A DNA stretch of 64,000 bases from Plotosus lineatus (lineage: Eukaryota > Chordata > Actinopteri > Siluriformes > Plotosidae): NCBI GenBank assembly GCA_024760905.1, contig CM045729.1, positions 59,731,080 to 59,795,079 of the forward strand, in the 5' to 3' direction. A program made the position numbers and the translations under genes. Every line of letters begins with the position of its first letter. Positions within the stretch are counted from its first letter, which is position 1. Under the pieces are notes generated by a model. It had not been told where the DNA came from. It did not search any database and was given only the letters and a program-made list of their open reading frames with translations. Positions 11,173-21,504 of this stretch are shown here, one piece after another.

Positions 11173-11661
11173 ATGGTGGTGTGCAGGATGACACTGATGG
11201 TGAGAAAGGTGAAAAAGGCAACGGCAGAGCAGAAAACAAAGTGGTGGAAGCTGAAAAAGGAAGAGTGCCGTGTTGTCTTCAAGGAGGAGTTGAGACAGGC
11301 TTTGGGTAGTCAGGAAGTGCTTCCAGAGGACTGGACAACCACAGCCAATGTGATCAGGGAGACCAGTAGGAGAGTACTTGGTGTGTCCTCTGGAAGGAAA
11401 GTAGATAAGGAAACTTGGTGGTGGAATGAGGAAGTGCAGGAGTGTGTACAAAAGAAGAGGTTAGCCAAGAAGAAGTGGGACATTGAGAGGACCGAAGAGA
11501 GTAAACAGGAGTACAGGGAGACACAGCGTAAGGCGAAGGTAGCAGTGTCAAAGGCCAAACAGAGGGCGTATGATGACTTGTATGATAGGTTGAACAGTAA
11601 GGAGGGAGAAAATGATCTATATAGGTTAGCACAGCAGAGAAATAGAGATGGGAAAGACTGA
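11173..11661 (+). pseudogene. RTE LINE linker region between endonuclease and RT
   Basis: This lysine- and glutamate-rich frame (KWWKLKKEECRVVFKEEL..., WWWNEEVQECVQKKRLAKKKW..., [21 protein letters not shown]) is the linker between endonuclease and RT and matches copy C closely. It begins after a frameshift near 11160 and ends at a stop caused by a small deletion at about 11656, which puts the RT in another frame. Confidence 0.8.
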
Positions 11662-13231
11662 TGACAGAAGTGTGCTGGGAAGATGGAAAGAGTACTTTGA
11701 AGAGCTGATGAATGAGGAAAATGAGAGAGAAAAAAGAGTAGAAGGGGTGACCGTTGAGGAGCAGGAAGTAGCAAAGATTAGTAAGGGAGAAGTGAGGAGG
11801 GCATTGAAGAGGATGAAGAATGGAAAGGCAGTTGGCCCTGATGACATACCAGTTGAGGTATGGAAGTGTCTAGGGGAGGTAGCAGTAGATTTTCTGACAA
11901 GAATGTTCAACAAGGTCTTAGAAAGTGAGCAGATGCCAGAGGAATGGAGGAGAAGTGTGCTTGTGCCCATTTTTAAGAACAAGGAAGATGTACAGAGTTG
12001 TGGCAACTACAGAGGGATAAAGTTGATCAGCCATACAATGAAGCTATGGGAAAGAATCGTGGAAGCAAGACTAAGGGCAGAGGTCAGCATTTGTGAACAA
12101 CAGTTTGGTTTCATGCCAAGAAAGAGCACCACAGATGCAGTGTTTGCTTTGAGGATGTTAATAGAGAAGTACAGAGAAGGTCAGAAGGAGCTGCATTGTG
12201 CCTTTGTGGATCTGGAGAAAGCATATGACAGGGTGCCGAGAGAAGAACTGTGGTATTGTATGAGGAAGTCTGGAGTGACAGGTAAGTATGTTAGAGTGGT
12301 GCAGGACATGTATGAGAGATGTAAGACAGTGGTGAGGTGTGCTGTCGGTGTGACAGAAGAGTTCAAGGTGGAAGTGGGACTGCATCAAGGGTCAGCTCTC
12401 AGCCCCTTATTGTTTGCTATGGTGATGGACAGGCTAACAGACGAGGTTAGACTAGAATCTCCATGGACTATGATGTTTGCAGATGACATCATGATCTGTA
12501 GTGAGAGCAGAGACCAAGTGGAGGAAAATCTAGAGAGGTGGAGGTATGCCCTGGAAAGGAGGGGATTGAAGGTTAGTCTTAGTAAGACAGAATACATGTG
12601 TGTGAACGACAAGGACCCAAGAGGAACTTTGAGGTTACAGGGGGCAGAGATAAAGAAGGTGGAGGATATTAAGTACTTAGGCTCAACAATCCAGAGCAAT
12701 GGAGAGTGTGGAAAAGAGGTGAAGAAGCGCGTGCAGGCAGGTTGGAATGGATGGAAAAAAGTGTCCGGTGTGATGTGTGATAGGAGAGTATCGGCAAGAA
12801 TGAAGGGAAAAGTGTACAAGACGGTGATGAGGCCAGCAATGTTGTATGGTTTAGAAACAGTGGCCCTGGGGAAAAGACAGGAGTCAGAGTTGGAGGTAGC
12901 AGAGATGAAAATGTTGAGGTTCTCTTTGGGAGTAACGATGATGGATAGGATCAGAAATGAGCACATCAGAGGGACAGCACATGTTGGATGTTTTGGAGAC
13001 AAAGTCAGAGAGGCTAAATTGAGATGGTTTGGACATGTACAGAGGAGGGATAGTGAGTATATTGGTCGTAGGATGCTGAGGTTGGAACTACCAGGCAAAA
13101 GGCCCAGAGGAAGACCAAAGAGAAGATTTATGGATGCGGTGAAGGCGGACATGAAGGTCGTTGGAGTAAGAGTAGAAGATGCAGAGGATAGGGAGAGATG
13201 GAGGCAGATCATTGGCTGTGGTGACCCCTGA
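11648..13231 (+). CDS. RTE LINE reverse transcriptase, 527-residue intact frame
   Basis: The frame is open for 527 codons. In order it shows [82 protein letters not shown] (first catalytic Asp), [30 protein letters not shown] (catalytic Asp pair, about 12475-12500), GLKVSLSKTEYM, KYLGSTIQSNG and WFGHVQRRD...CGDP. All expected RT motifs are present, so the RT could be catalytically competent. The ATG at 11648 is only the first available start; in the intact element this would be the continuation of the endonuclease polyprotein. No host function is suggested. Confidence 0.9.
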   Translation: MGKTDDRSVLGRWKEYFEELMNEENEREKRVEGVTVEEQEVAKISKGEVRRALKRMKNGKAVGPDDIPVEVWKCLGEVAVDFLTRMFNKVLESEQMPEEWRRSVLVPIFKNKEDVQSCGNYRGIKLISHTMKLWERIVEARLRAEVSICEQQFGFMPRKSTTDAVFALRMLIEKYREGQKELHCAFVDLEKAYDRVPREELWYCMRKSGVTGKYVRVVQDMYERCKTVVRCAVGVTEEFKVEVGLHQGSALSPLLFAMVMDRLTDEVRLESPWTMMFADDIMICSESRDQVEENLERWRYALERRGLKVSLSKTEYMCVNDKDPRGTLRLQGAEIKKVEDIKYLGSTIQSNGECGKEVKKRVQAGWNGWKKVSGVMCDRRVSARMKGKVYKTVMRPAMLYGLETVALGKRQESELEVAEMKMLRFSLGVTMMDRIRNEHIRGTAHVGCFGDKVREAKLRWFGHVQRRDSEYIGRRMLRLELPGKRPRGRPKRRFMDAVKADMKVVGVRVEDAEDRERWRQIIGCGDP

Positions 13232-13259
13232 AGGGAACAGCCGAAAGGAAAAGAAGAAG

Positions 13260-13308
13260 AGGCTCTCAAGCTGCATGAAATGAAGCGCGAAGTAGAGAGG
13301 GATCCTTG
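13260..13308 (+). mobile_element. Tigger-like MITE M1, 3' remnant beside RTE copy B
   Basis: AAGCTGCATGAAATGAAGCG...AGTAGAGAGGGATCC matches the 3' end of MITE M1 at 1.2 kb and the inverse of the start of the 38-kb copy. It sits directly after the RTE 3' end. Either the LINE inserted into this MITE, or the two were joined by rearrangement, because no left part of the MITE is visible before the LINE. Confidence 0.6.
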
Positions 13309-13486
13309 TATACCTATTGGAAAGTTGTTGTCTGTGTACATTTAATGAGTATCATGATATTTCTTTGCATTAGTACAATTTCTGTAAACTTTTTAAATGT
13401 CCAGTAATAACATGAATATAGCTCAAACGAAAGGTAATAACTTACTAGGATCGACCATGCACTCGTTGGCCAAGCACACACTTCGT

Positions 13487-13557
13487 CAACTGAGAATTAA
13501 CAAGGTCTATCTGCCATTTGAATGAAATGGCAAATATATCTTGTTAATTCTCGGTTG
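13487..13557. repeat. 71-bp hairpin, copy 1
   Basis: Two arms of about 33 nt, starting CAACTGAGAATTAACAA and ending TTGTTAATTCTCGGTTG, flank a GAATG centre. A second copy of identical length lies at 53376-53446. The arms pair imperfectly in the middle. It could be a tiny fold-back element or a miRNA-like hairpin. Confidence 0.75.
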
Positions 13558-15374
13558 GCGACTTGTGGACTGTGGACAGACAAACACGCACAATTTCCTG
13601 CAGAAAAATTGGCATGTCACAGTACCTTCCACATTCCTCATGCGAAAGGTAATCAATGACTTATTTTTTGCCAATTATGTGGCTGATAATGTTGTTCTAA
13701 TATAACTGACAGACAACATATGAAGGGAACCCTATAGTGGTACACCTCTGTTTCCCTCAATTATTGTGAAGAACCTGAATGAAATGTTTGTTCCTACATG
13801 CAGTGTTTTTAACTTTCTCTTCTTAGAGCCTCTTAAACCGTGCCGCATGCAGTATGTGCAAAGTGGTTAACAAAAAGAATTACTCTCCTTCAAAATAGCT
13901 CCATTTCATTCCTTTGAAATTAAGACGCATAAAAAAGAAAATCCAGATCTACATATGTATTGTTTGTATTTAGGTATATCCAGTCATCTGCCTATATACC
14001 ACAACTGTCCCCTTATACTTTCAGTCTGCATGTTGATCTCAGGCATGCATATTCAAAAATATATATAATTTAAAATTTAAACCATGTTAAACACTTTATT
14101 TCAAAAAAAAGAAAAAAGACAAAAAGAAAAGCCTCTATCTGCTGTCATAAAACATGTATCTCACATTATAAGATGTGGTATCCCCTAACTAAACGTGTGA
14201 AGTGTAGGGAACTAAAAGTACTTATTTCATGACCTTGGATAGAAGACATCATTAGCAAGTACGTTTTTATTAGCATAGACTTTACATGTTGAATTAGCAT
14301 AGACTTTTGCGTTGTGCAGACACATTACAATGTAGGTTTTGATTAAATGTGAAACCATTGGTGGATTTTGAATAATACGTATCACATATATTCTTTAACT
14401 ATTATCCACAAATTACATTTTGATAAATTATCTATAATACTTTCCAAAAGGTTATGAAATGTCAAGATAGTTCAATTCAATACTATCTACTGTGGTCTAA
14501 AATTATAAAAGGCAGAGGAGCTTTGAGAACCCAAGATTTAAATTCAGTCTAATGAATAATTCATTGTTTACAAGGTAGATTATGCCAAGAAGTAGGAGTC
14601 TATTCTTGCAATGGCTGTTAAAAATCTACCCATGTTCCCTTTGATAATTTGTTGACATGCCCCTGCTGTTGTTTAGAAAATATAGGTGACCTCCTCAGAA
14701 ACTGAAGGTTGGGCCATCTCTAATGAAGACACTTGTTTTCCTTCCCTGTTCATACCCCTTTCTGCAATGCTAGGATTCATGCAGGCCAACTCAAAGTTGC
14801 CATGGTAAAGGCTTTCTGGCAATGAATGCGTTTCCTGCATGGTGTGCTGTGTGGAATTTTTAAATGTGTGGTACCTTCAAACATCACCATCCACACATCA
14901 CAAAACTCCTTCTTCATACATTGACTTGAACTGGATTCTTTACTGGAATTTGTATGGGATATTTCTTGTACTCTTTTTTTTTTTCTTTTAGAGATAATGT
15001 AACATATGGAAGAGAATAAATAAATTGATTTGATTGTTGACTTATTCGGGGAATAAGCTTATTTGTTTAAAACAATATTGTAAAAGCATTTAAGCATTGC
15101 TTTCAATATTCGCAAAATAGTTTTGCAGGGGATGAATGAAAGTTACAAATATTTTCATCAGTGAAAAGAGCACTTTGTAATTTTTAAAGGCCTAAAGTTT
15201 CTGTCTTTGTGTTGCAATTCAGAAAAAAAAACCTTCCCGTTCTGTAAAACTATGTCTGTTGTGATACATTATTATCTTTGTAGGCTTGTAAGTGTAGTTT
15301 TCCCCTTTTCAAATTAAACTAAAGTTTTTCAGTGTATTTTTGTGTGCAGCACCACTTAGCCTCACACCAAACAC

Positions 15375-15415
15375 GATAATTCAAGATTCAAGAACTTTCT
15401 TGTTAGATGCTTGTG
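15375..15415 (-). mobile_element. L2-type LINE 3' tail scrap
   Basis: ATTCAAGATTCAAGAACTTTC resembles the 3' tail on the antisense strand of the L2-type LINE at 51.6 kb (GATGCAAGATTCAAGAGTCTT). It is a short fragment with no coding part. Confidence 0.4.
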
Positions 15416-16484
15416 CAATATGACTCTTAGCTTGATGGAGCATTACTATCTGCAGTTTGAGCCCAAGAAGTGTCCAATGTTAAAGCTCAAAATGCCATGT
15501 ATTTTTTAGTGAAATTCCCTCCCTATTTAATATTGAATGCAGAAATTACCAAAAAATAGCATTATATAATCTTTATTTGTTATATGAAGATTATATAGAG
15601 GTCTTTCCAAAAAATATTTTTCAGGTCACTGAGATCAAATTTGGGTCACATGAACTCAATTTCAAGATGTCCGCCACATTTTCTCTTGGTTAACTTCTCC
15701 TTAGGAGGAGATTATATAATTTCTGTTTTCTTAAATGAAAATTTGGAGATAGCCAAGTTGTTCCAAACAATTTCTTAAATGCCTTGAAATTTTTATAGGG
15801 TTTAGCGGGTAGTATCGGTGACCTTGGAACAAATCAGGTCTTTTACATGTAAAATGTGGTTCAACTTACGAAAAATCCAGGTTACTAAACCACTTCTGGA
15901 ACAGATTAATTTTATTTATTTATAAATGGATTGATTTATATATATACATACAGCTGTATCAAGTTATTGTAGGCCATTTCGCACAATATTGAGCATGTTA
16001 TCATCTTCGGAATCCTAGCTGTCTGAAAGTGGGGGGTAATTTTGCGCCGCCATTATTTGACAGTCTCGTGAGCTTTCTGAATGCTAATTTATGTGAGATT
16101 TCTTCTGACAAGGACAACTATTATTGGTTCATTTTTAGACCAAATAACATTATAATAAGATAATTACCAATCAAAAAGGCTTCACAGTCACTTGTCTGTG
16201 ACTGCAGTATTTACAAATGGCAAATGCAATGAATTAGTGTATGTCACAAAGCCTATTTTTTCGGCTTTGGCATTTGAGAATGTAACGTAAAGCCAATTTT
16301 TTTCTGGGTTGAAAAGGATTAACTGCCAGGGTTAAAAAGTAGTTAGCCAATGTGTTTCTGTTATAATTCTGAATTTCTCTTTGGTCAACTTCTATGTAAT
16401 ACAAAATATTTTAAATACCCCTAATTTGCCACCCATATATATATATATATATCTTCTTTCTTCTTTTACTTTCGGGTGCTCCCT

Positions 16485-17558
16485 TCAGGGGTCGCCACAG
16501 CAAATCATCCGCCTCCACCTCACCCTGTCCTCCGCATCTTCTTTTCTGACTCCAACGACCTTCATGTCTTCCTTCACCACATCCATAAATCTCTTCTTTG
16601 GTCTTCCTCGAGGCCTTCTGCCTGGTAGTTCCAACCTCAGCATCCTATTGCCAATATACTCACTATCCCTCCTCTGTACATGTCCAAACCATCTCCTGTC
16701 CATCACCATAGCAAACAAGAAGGGGCTCAGAGCTGACCCTTGATGCAGTCCCACCTCCACCTTGAATTCGTCGGTCACACCGACAGCACACCTCACCACT
16801 GTCTTACATCTCTCATACATGTCCTGCACCACTCTAACATACTTCTCTGCCACTCCAGACTTCCTCATGCAATACCACAGTTCTTCTCTTGGCACCCTGT
16901 CATATGCTTTTTCCAGATCCACAAAGGCACAATGTAGCTCCCTCTGACCTTCTCTGTACTTCTCTATTAACATCCTCAAAGCAAACATTGCATCTGTGGT
17001 ACCCTTTCTTGGCAGGAAACCAAACTGTTGTTCACAAATGCTGACCTCTGCCCTTAGTCTAGCTTCCACTATTCTTTCCCATAACTTCATCGTATGGCTC
17101 ATCAACTTTATCCCTCTGCAGTTGCTGCAACTCTGCACGTCTCCCTTGTTCTTAAAAATGGGCACCAGCACACTTCTCCTCCACTCCTCCGGCATCTGCT
17201 CACTCTCTAGTACCTTGTTGAATGTTCTTGTCAGAAAACCTACTGCTACCTTTCCTAGACACTTCCATACCTCCACCGGTATGTCATCAGGACAAACTGC
17301 CTTTCCACTCTTTATCCTCTTCAATGCCCGCCTCACTTCACCCTTACTAATCTTTGCTACTTCCTCAACGGTCACCTCTTCTACTCTTTTTTCTCTCTCA
17401 TTTTCCTCATTCAGCAGCTCTTCAAGGTACTCTTTCCATCTTTCCAGCACACTTCTGTCATCAGTCAATAAATTTCCCTCTCTGTCCTTTATCAATCTAA
17501 CTTGCTGCACATTTTTTCCCATCTCTATTTCTCTGCTGTGCCAACCTGTATAGATCAT
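16485..17558 (-). pseudogene. RTE reverse transcriptase lacking its catalytic box
   Basis: This is a continuous 357-codon frame. The N-terminal RT part is present ([72 protein letters not shown]). The palm segment with FADD and the following region up to WFGHVQ are missing through an in-frame deletion. The C-terminus [11 protein letters not shown]...CCGDP is kept. Without the second catalytic Asp pair, polymerase activity is not expected. Open length alone would wrongly suggest an intact gene. Confidence 0.88.
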
Positions 17559-18083
17559 TTTCTCCCCCTATACTATCCAACCTATCATACAAGTCATCAT
17601 ACGCCCTCTGTTTGGCCTTAGCCACTGCTACTTTCGCCTTACGCTGTGTCTCCCTGTACTCCTGTTTACTCTCTTCGGTCCTCTCAATGTCCCACTTCTT
17701 CTTAGCTAACCTCTTCCTTTGTACACACTCCTGCACTTCCTCATTCCACCACCAAGTCTCCTTATCTACTTTCCTTCCAGAGGACACACCAAGTACTCTC
17801 CTACCTGTGTCCCTGATCACATTTGCTGTGGTTGTCCAGTCATTTGGAAGCACTTCCTGGCCACCCAAAGCCTGTTTCAACTCCTCTTTGAAGACAACAC
17901 GACACTCTTCCTTTTTCAGCTTCCACCACTTTGTCTTCTGCTCTGCCTTTGCCTTTTTCACCTTTCTCACCATCAGAGTCATCCTGCACACCACCATCCT
18001 ATGCTGTTTGGCAACACTCTCACCCACGATGACTTTGCAGTCACTGACTTCCTTCAAATTACATCGCCTACACAAGATGTAGT

Positions 18084-18567
18084 CTACCTGTGTGCTCCTA
18101 CCTCCACTTTTATAAGCACCCTATGCTCCTGTTTCTTCTGGAAGAAAGTATTCACCACAGCCATTTCCATCCTTTTTGCAAAATCTATCATCTTCTGTCC
18201 TTCTGTGTTCCTGTCCTGGATACCAAACCTGCCCATCACTTCCTCGTCTCCTCTGTAGCCTGCACCAACATGTCCATTGAAGTCTGCACCAATGACCACT
18301 CTTTCACATCTGGCGGTACTCTGCATCACTTCATCTAAGTCACTCCAGAATCTCTCCTTCTCTTCTAGCTCACATCCTGCCTGTGGGGCATAAGCACTAA
18401 CAACATTGAGCATTACACCTTCAATTTCTAACTTGAGACTCATCACTCTGTCTGACACTCTTTTCACTTTTAGAACATTCCTGACAAACTCCTCCTTCAA
18501 GATGACTCCTACTCCATTTCTCTTCCCATCCACACCGTGATAAAATAGCTTAAACCCTGCTCCTAGG
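18084..18567 (-). pseudogene. RTE endonuclease fragment of copy C
   Basis: The minus frame encodes GAGFKLFYHGVDGKRNGVG, VVSAYAPQAGCELEEKERFW, IGADFNGHVGAGYRGDEE and VVNTFFQKKQEHRV, so it is the endonuclease without its N-terminal 40 or so residues. Residues upstream of GAGFKLF in the open frame come from the flanking hairpin and are not LINE. Confidence 0.85.
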
Positions 18568-18647
18568 GAAAAGCCATGGAGACTCACCCAAATACTGTGA
18601 TAATGCATGCATTTTTTATGTATTTGGGTGAGTCTCCATGGCTTTTC
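18568..18647. repeat. Perfect 27-bp inverted repeat at the 5' edge of RTE copy C
   Basis: The arm at 18568-18594 is the exact reverse complement of 18621-18647. The 26-nt loop itself contains the palindrome AATGCATGCATT. The left arm starts where LINE homology ends. Confidence 0.95.
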
Positions 18648-21340
18648 ACTCATCACGACATTGCTGCTTTGAAAAAGAAAATTCCAATTACAGTCATAAT
18701 TAGAGTGTCATTTTATCAGTGTACAAGTGGGCCTGGACAACCGGGAAACCCTAAACAGTCTTTGAAATTGCATTCAGAGGAAGGTTTGGTTACCTTGGAT
18801 ATCAATTCTCCAACTTGTTACTAATTGTAAAGCAAAAAAAAAAAAAATTATAGGGCACTATCAAAACCTATCAGTTTTTAAATAATCAGATTAATTTATA
18901 GTGAATTAAAATGCCACCAGTTGTCAGAGGTTTAATATTAAAGCTGTCTTATGTATATTATATAGACAGTTCGTTCAAGTCATTGCATATTCTCTTACAA
19001 TTTCTTTCCAAGTAATATTCTTTAACCAAGTATTTATTGGTTCATTCACCATAAAGCACTTCAGAGAGTGTAATGGGCACTTTTACATGTTTAAAAAAAA
19101 TCTGCAAGGAATGTTCTTCTGTCAAATACAATAAAATAGATCTTGGCTTATACTTTAGCCTTGTCATTAGATAAAAGTGGATTAATGTCACATTGAGATT
19201 TGAATAGTTCAGCTATTGAGCTTATCAATAACTTTTAAAATAGGTCTCATCTGAAAACAGCTCTTTGAAATTGAGCGCAAAACCAAGCAGAAAAAATGAC
19301 CAATATTATAAGGCTCTTGGTGTGACATGTTGTTTAAGTACTCAAAGCACCTCTCTGAATTATATTTGCCAAAGTTGCAAATATACTGGATAGTTATTTT
19401 TTGTCTCAGGACATAAATGTTGAGTATTTCTACCTTTGATGTATTCAGGTTTAGTTTGTTGTAATCGGTGGCTTCCCCAGCAACACACCAGCAACACCCA
19501 AAGACAGTTTTAAAGAGTTCTGTATTGCACCTCAGGTGAAAAATGTTCAAAAATGCAGACACACTGTTCTTCATTTTCAAGGTAAAGTAAAGATCCAGGG
19601 AATGCTAATAGAGAACAGTTGGAGGGATAATGAGATTGAAGACAAAGGGAGACTTAGGATGAGGGACTTAACAGCTGTTGAGCATCCAATCGAAGCTCTA
19701 AATTAGTTGTGCAGCTGTTAAATTATTTCATTTTGGGGTTACTTTAGTGAAAATTTTGGTTCAGCTTCATTACCTGTGCCTGCAATCACAGGTATTGATA
19801 TTCAGACCTTATTGTTAGTCTGCTTTTATGATATATCATAAATTCTGTCTGAAGATGATGCAAGTTAGATTCTCATAATGAATTCTTCAATCCTCCATGT
19901 AAAACTTGGTTGTAAAAAGCTCTATCAAGAGATGACTGCACGTTCACACAGACTCTCTGGAAGAGGGAAAAAAACATTCTTTCTTTTATTGAAGTGTCTG
20001 AGTATCCAAGTGGAGTTTGGAAGGCAGTGTCATCTGTGTACTGTCTCTAAGTGACAGGTTTGTGCATTATATTCTGGAGGCATTGCAAAGGCTGAGAGAC
20101 TTTAATGAGGCAGCGCGTTTAGCCCACCAAGGTGGTTGGGTGTCAGAATTAAGCTTATAATAAGATGCTGGTCCAGGCTCTGCTGAACATTTCCAACTGT
20201 TATGATAATAGGTTTACTTTTTCCTGATAAAGATTGCTGTTATTTTGCCACTTGCTTATTTTTATCTCACTTTCCTGAATTCTGTTTGACATTATCTTCA
20301 AATGGCCAAAATGTTTACTGATGCATCATGTAATTTGGTTCCTTCTTATGCAAATTCTCTGTTTCTATATGAAACCTAATGCTGCACCATTATGTGACTG
20401 AGAATACAGGAATTTTTTTTCTTGCATTTTCTTTTCCAGTTTTTTATTCTTGTGTTTTATATAGTCCGAGTGCTATAGGGAAACAAGTGAGGTCATGCTA
20501 ATGCAGTATCAACACTGGAGTCCAAAAGACTGGCCGTCTAGAAGTGTGAGACAGGTTGTAGCATTATAAAGAGTCAGGCTGATAATTCAAATTGGACTCT
20601 TTGCTTTTAAATAACCTCAACATGAAAGATGGAGCACATCAGTGGCAAGATGCACTTCCAGGGTCCAGAGGTTGTCCCTTCTCCAGTTTTAACCACCAGC
20701 AATAGGAATGGTTCTGAACCCAACAGCAGACTGTTTCAAATGCTAATCAATTCAGCTGCAAAGGCAGAAATATCTCCAGGGTTGGTTCAGTAAGCCAGAC
20801 ACGTTACGTCCACTTCAGAGACCTCATTGTCTGTATCACCCAAGCACTAACTGTTTCTTGCATTTTCCTACCAAATTTAGGCACCTTGAGCTATAGGGGA
20901 AGTGTACAGTAATGTAGTTTAGTGAAAATATTAAGTGAATGAAGCGGTTGTCAATAAATGGAGAGTCAGCTCAGAAAATTATTTCAGTTATTGCCAAGTG
21001 GATGATGTAAACATGATTTCTTTGTGGCTACCCCTGTAATCAAATTGACATTGCAATTCATTCAGGGCAGAAGCTGTTGTTCTTTGGGGTATGGGATGAG
21101 AGACAACGGCTGGCCGTCATCATATTATCTGTAATTGCTTTTTGCCTGATGTAAAACTTGCTATTCAATTGAATCAACAAAGACTACCAGCTGAGCTTCA
21201 TGGGCCCATCTTACTGCACAAAAAGGACAACAATTCTGCAGCATATCACTCTCTGAGTCAATTTCTAGAACTGCCTTCTATCACAATTACTGAAGATGAA
21301 TCCTCACTGAAGCCTTAGATTGTTGGTTCAGAATTCATTC
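18648..21340. other. Unique-looking sequence, no gene recognised
   Basis: This is the longest stretch with few repeats: only an A-run at 18832-18846 and ordinary AT-rich sequence. About 19.9-21.3 kb has balanced composition and no repeat signature. It could contain conserved non-coding sequence, but comparative data are needed. The open frame at 19209-19580 (-) lacks domains. Confidence 0.4.
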
Positions 21341-21465
21341 ATTCATTTTCTGAACCATTTAATCCTGTATAGGGTCGGGGGAGAGGCTGGAGCCCATCTG
21401 AGTCGACTCTGGGTGAGGACAGATACACCCTGGACAACTCGCCAGGTCATTGCAGGGAAAGTTTA
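21341..21465 (-). mobile_element. Tail-B module fragment
   Basis: TTCATTCATTTTCTGAACC, then AGGGTCGGGGGAGAGGCTGG and CACCCTGGACAACTCGCCAGG, is the 3' part of the tail-B SINEs in antisense. Head and body are absent. Confidence 0.65.
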
Positions 21466-21504
21466 CCAGTAGCTGTATTTTTTGTATACTGTATTTGCTT
21501 AATA

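Larger units (their letters stand above)
10441..13259 (+). mobile_element. RTE-type LINE copy B, near full coding length
   Basis: The element runs from the endonuclease start (RVGTLNVGTMQGK, about 10464) to the 3' tail TGGTGACCCCTGAAGGGAACAGCCGAAAGG. The order is apurinic-type endonuclease, linker, reverse transcriptase, short 3' tail, as is usual for RTE elements. Lesions are a frameshift near 10565, a TGA at about 11105, a frameshift near 11160, and a small deletion at about 11656 that removes a linker segment kept in copy C. It is therefore not autonomous as assembled. Its 3' end lies directly beside a remnant of MITE family M1. Confidence 0.9.
13309..16440. other. Unassigned sequence, with one hairpin and an L2 tail scrap
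   Basis: A 71-bp hairpin lies at 13487-13557 and an L2-like 3' tail fragment at about 15375-15415 (both annotated separately). The rest is AT-rich with no exon or recognised element. About 15.65-16.34 kb has a repeat-like look (TTCGGCTTTGGCATTTGAG...), but I could not assign it. Confidence 0.45.
16455..18567 (-). mobile_element. RTE-type LINE copy C, internally deleted and 5'-truncated
   Basis: The minus strand runs from inside the endonuclease (GAGFKLFYHGVDGKRNGVG, about 18560) to the 3' tail next to an (AT)n tract at 16439-16452. It keeps the linker segment [15 protein letters not shown] that copy B lost. The RT is joined in frame from FAMVMDR directly to [10 protein letters not shown] at about 16694-16698. 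By comparison with copy B this removes 588 bp (196 codons), including the catalytic FADD box. The endonuclease and linker portions have their own frameshifts near 18085 and 17500-17560. A perfect 27-bp inverted repeat abuts the 5' end. Confidence 0.9.
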
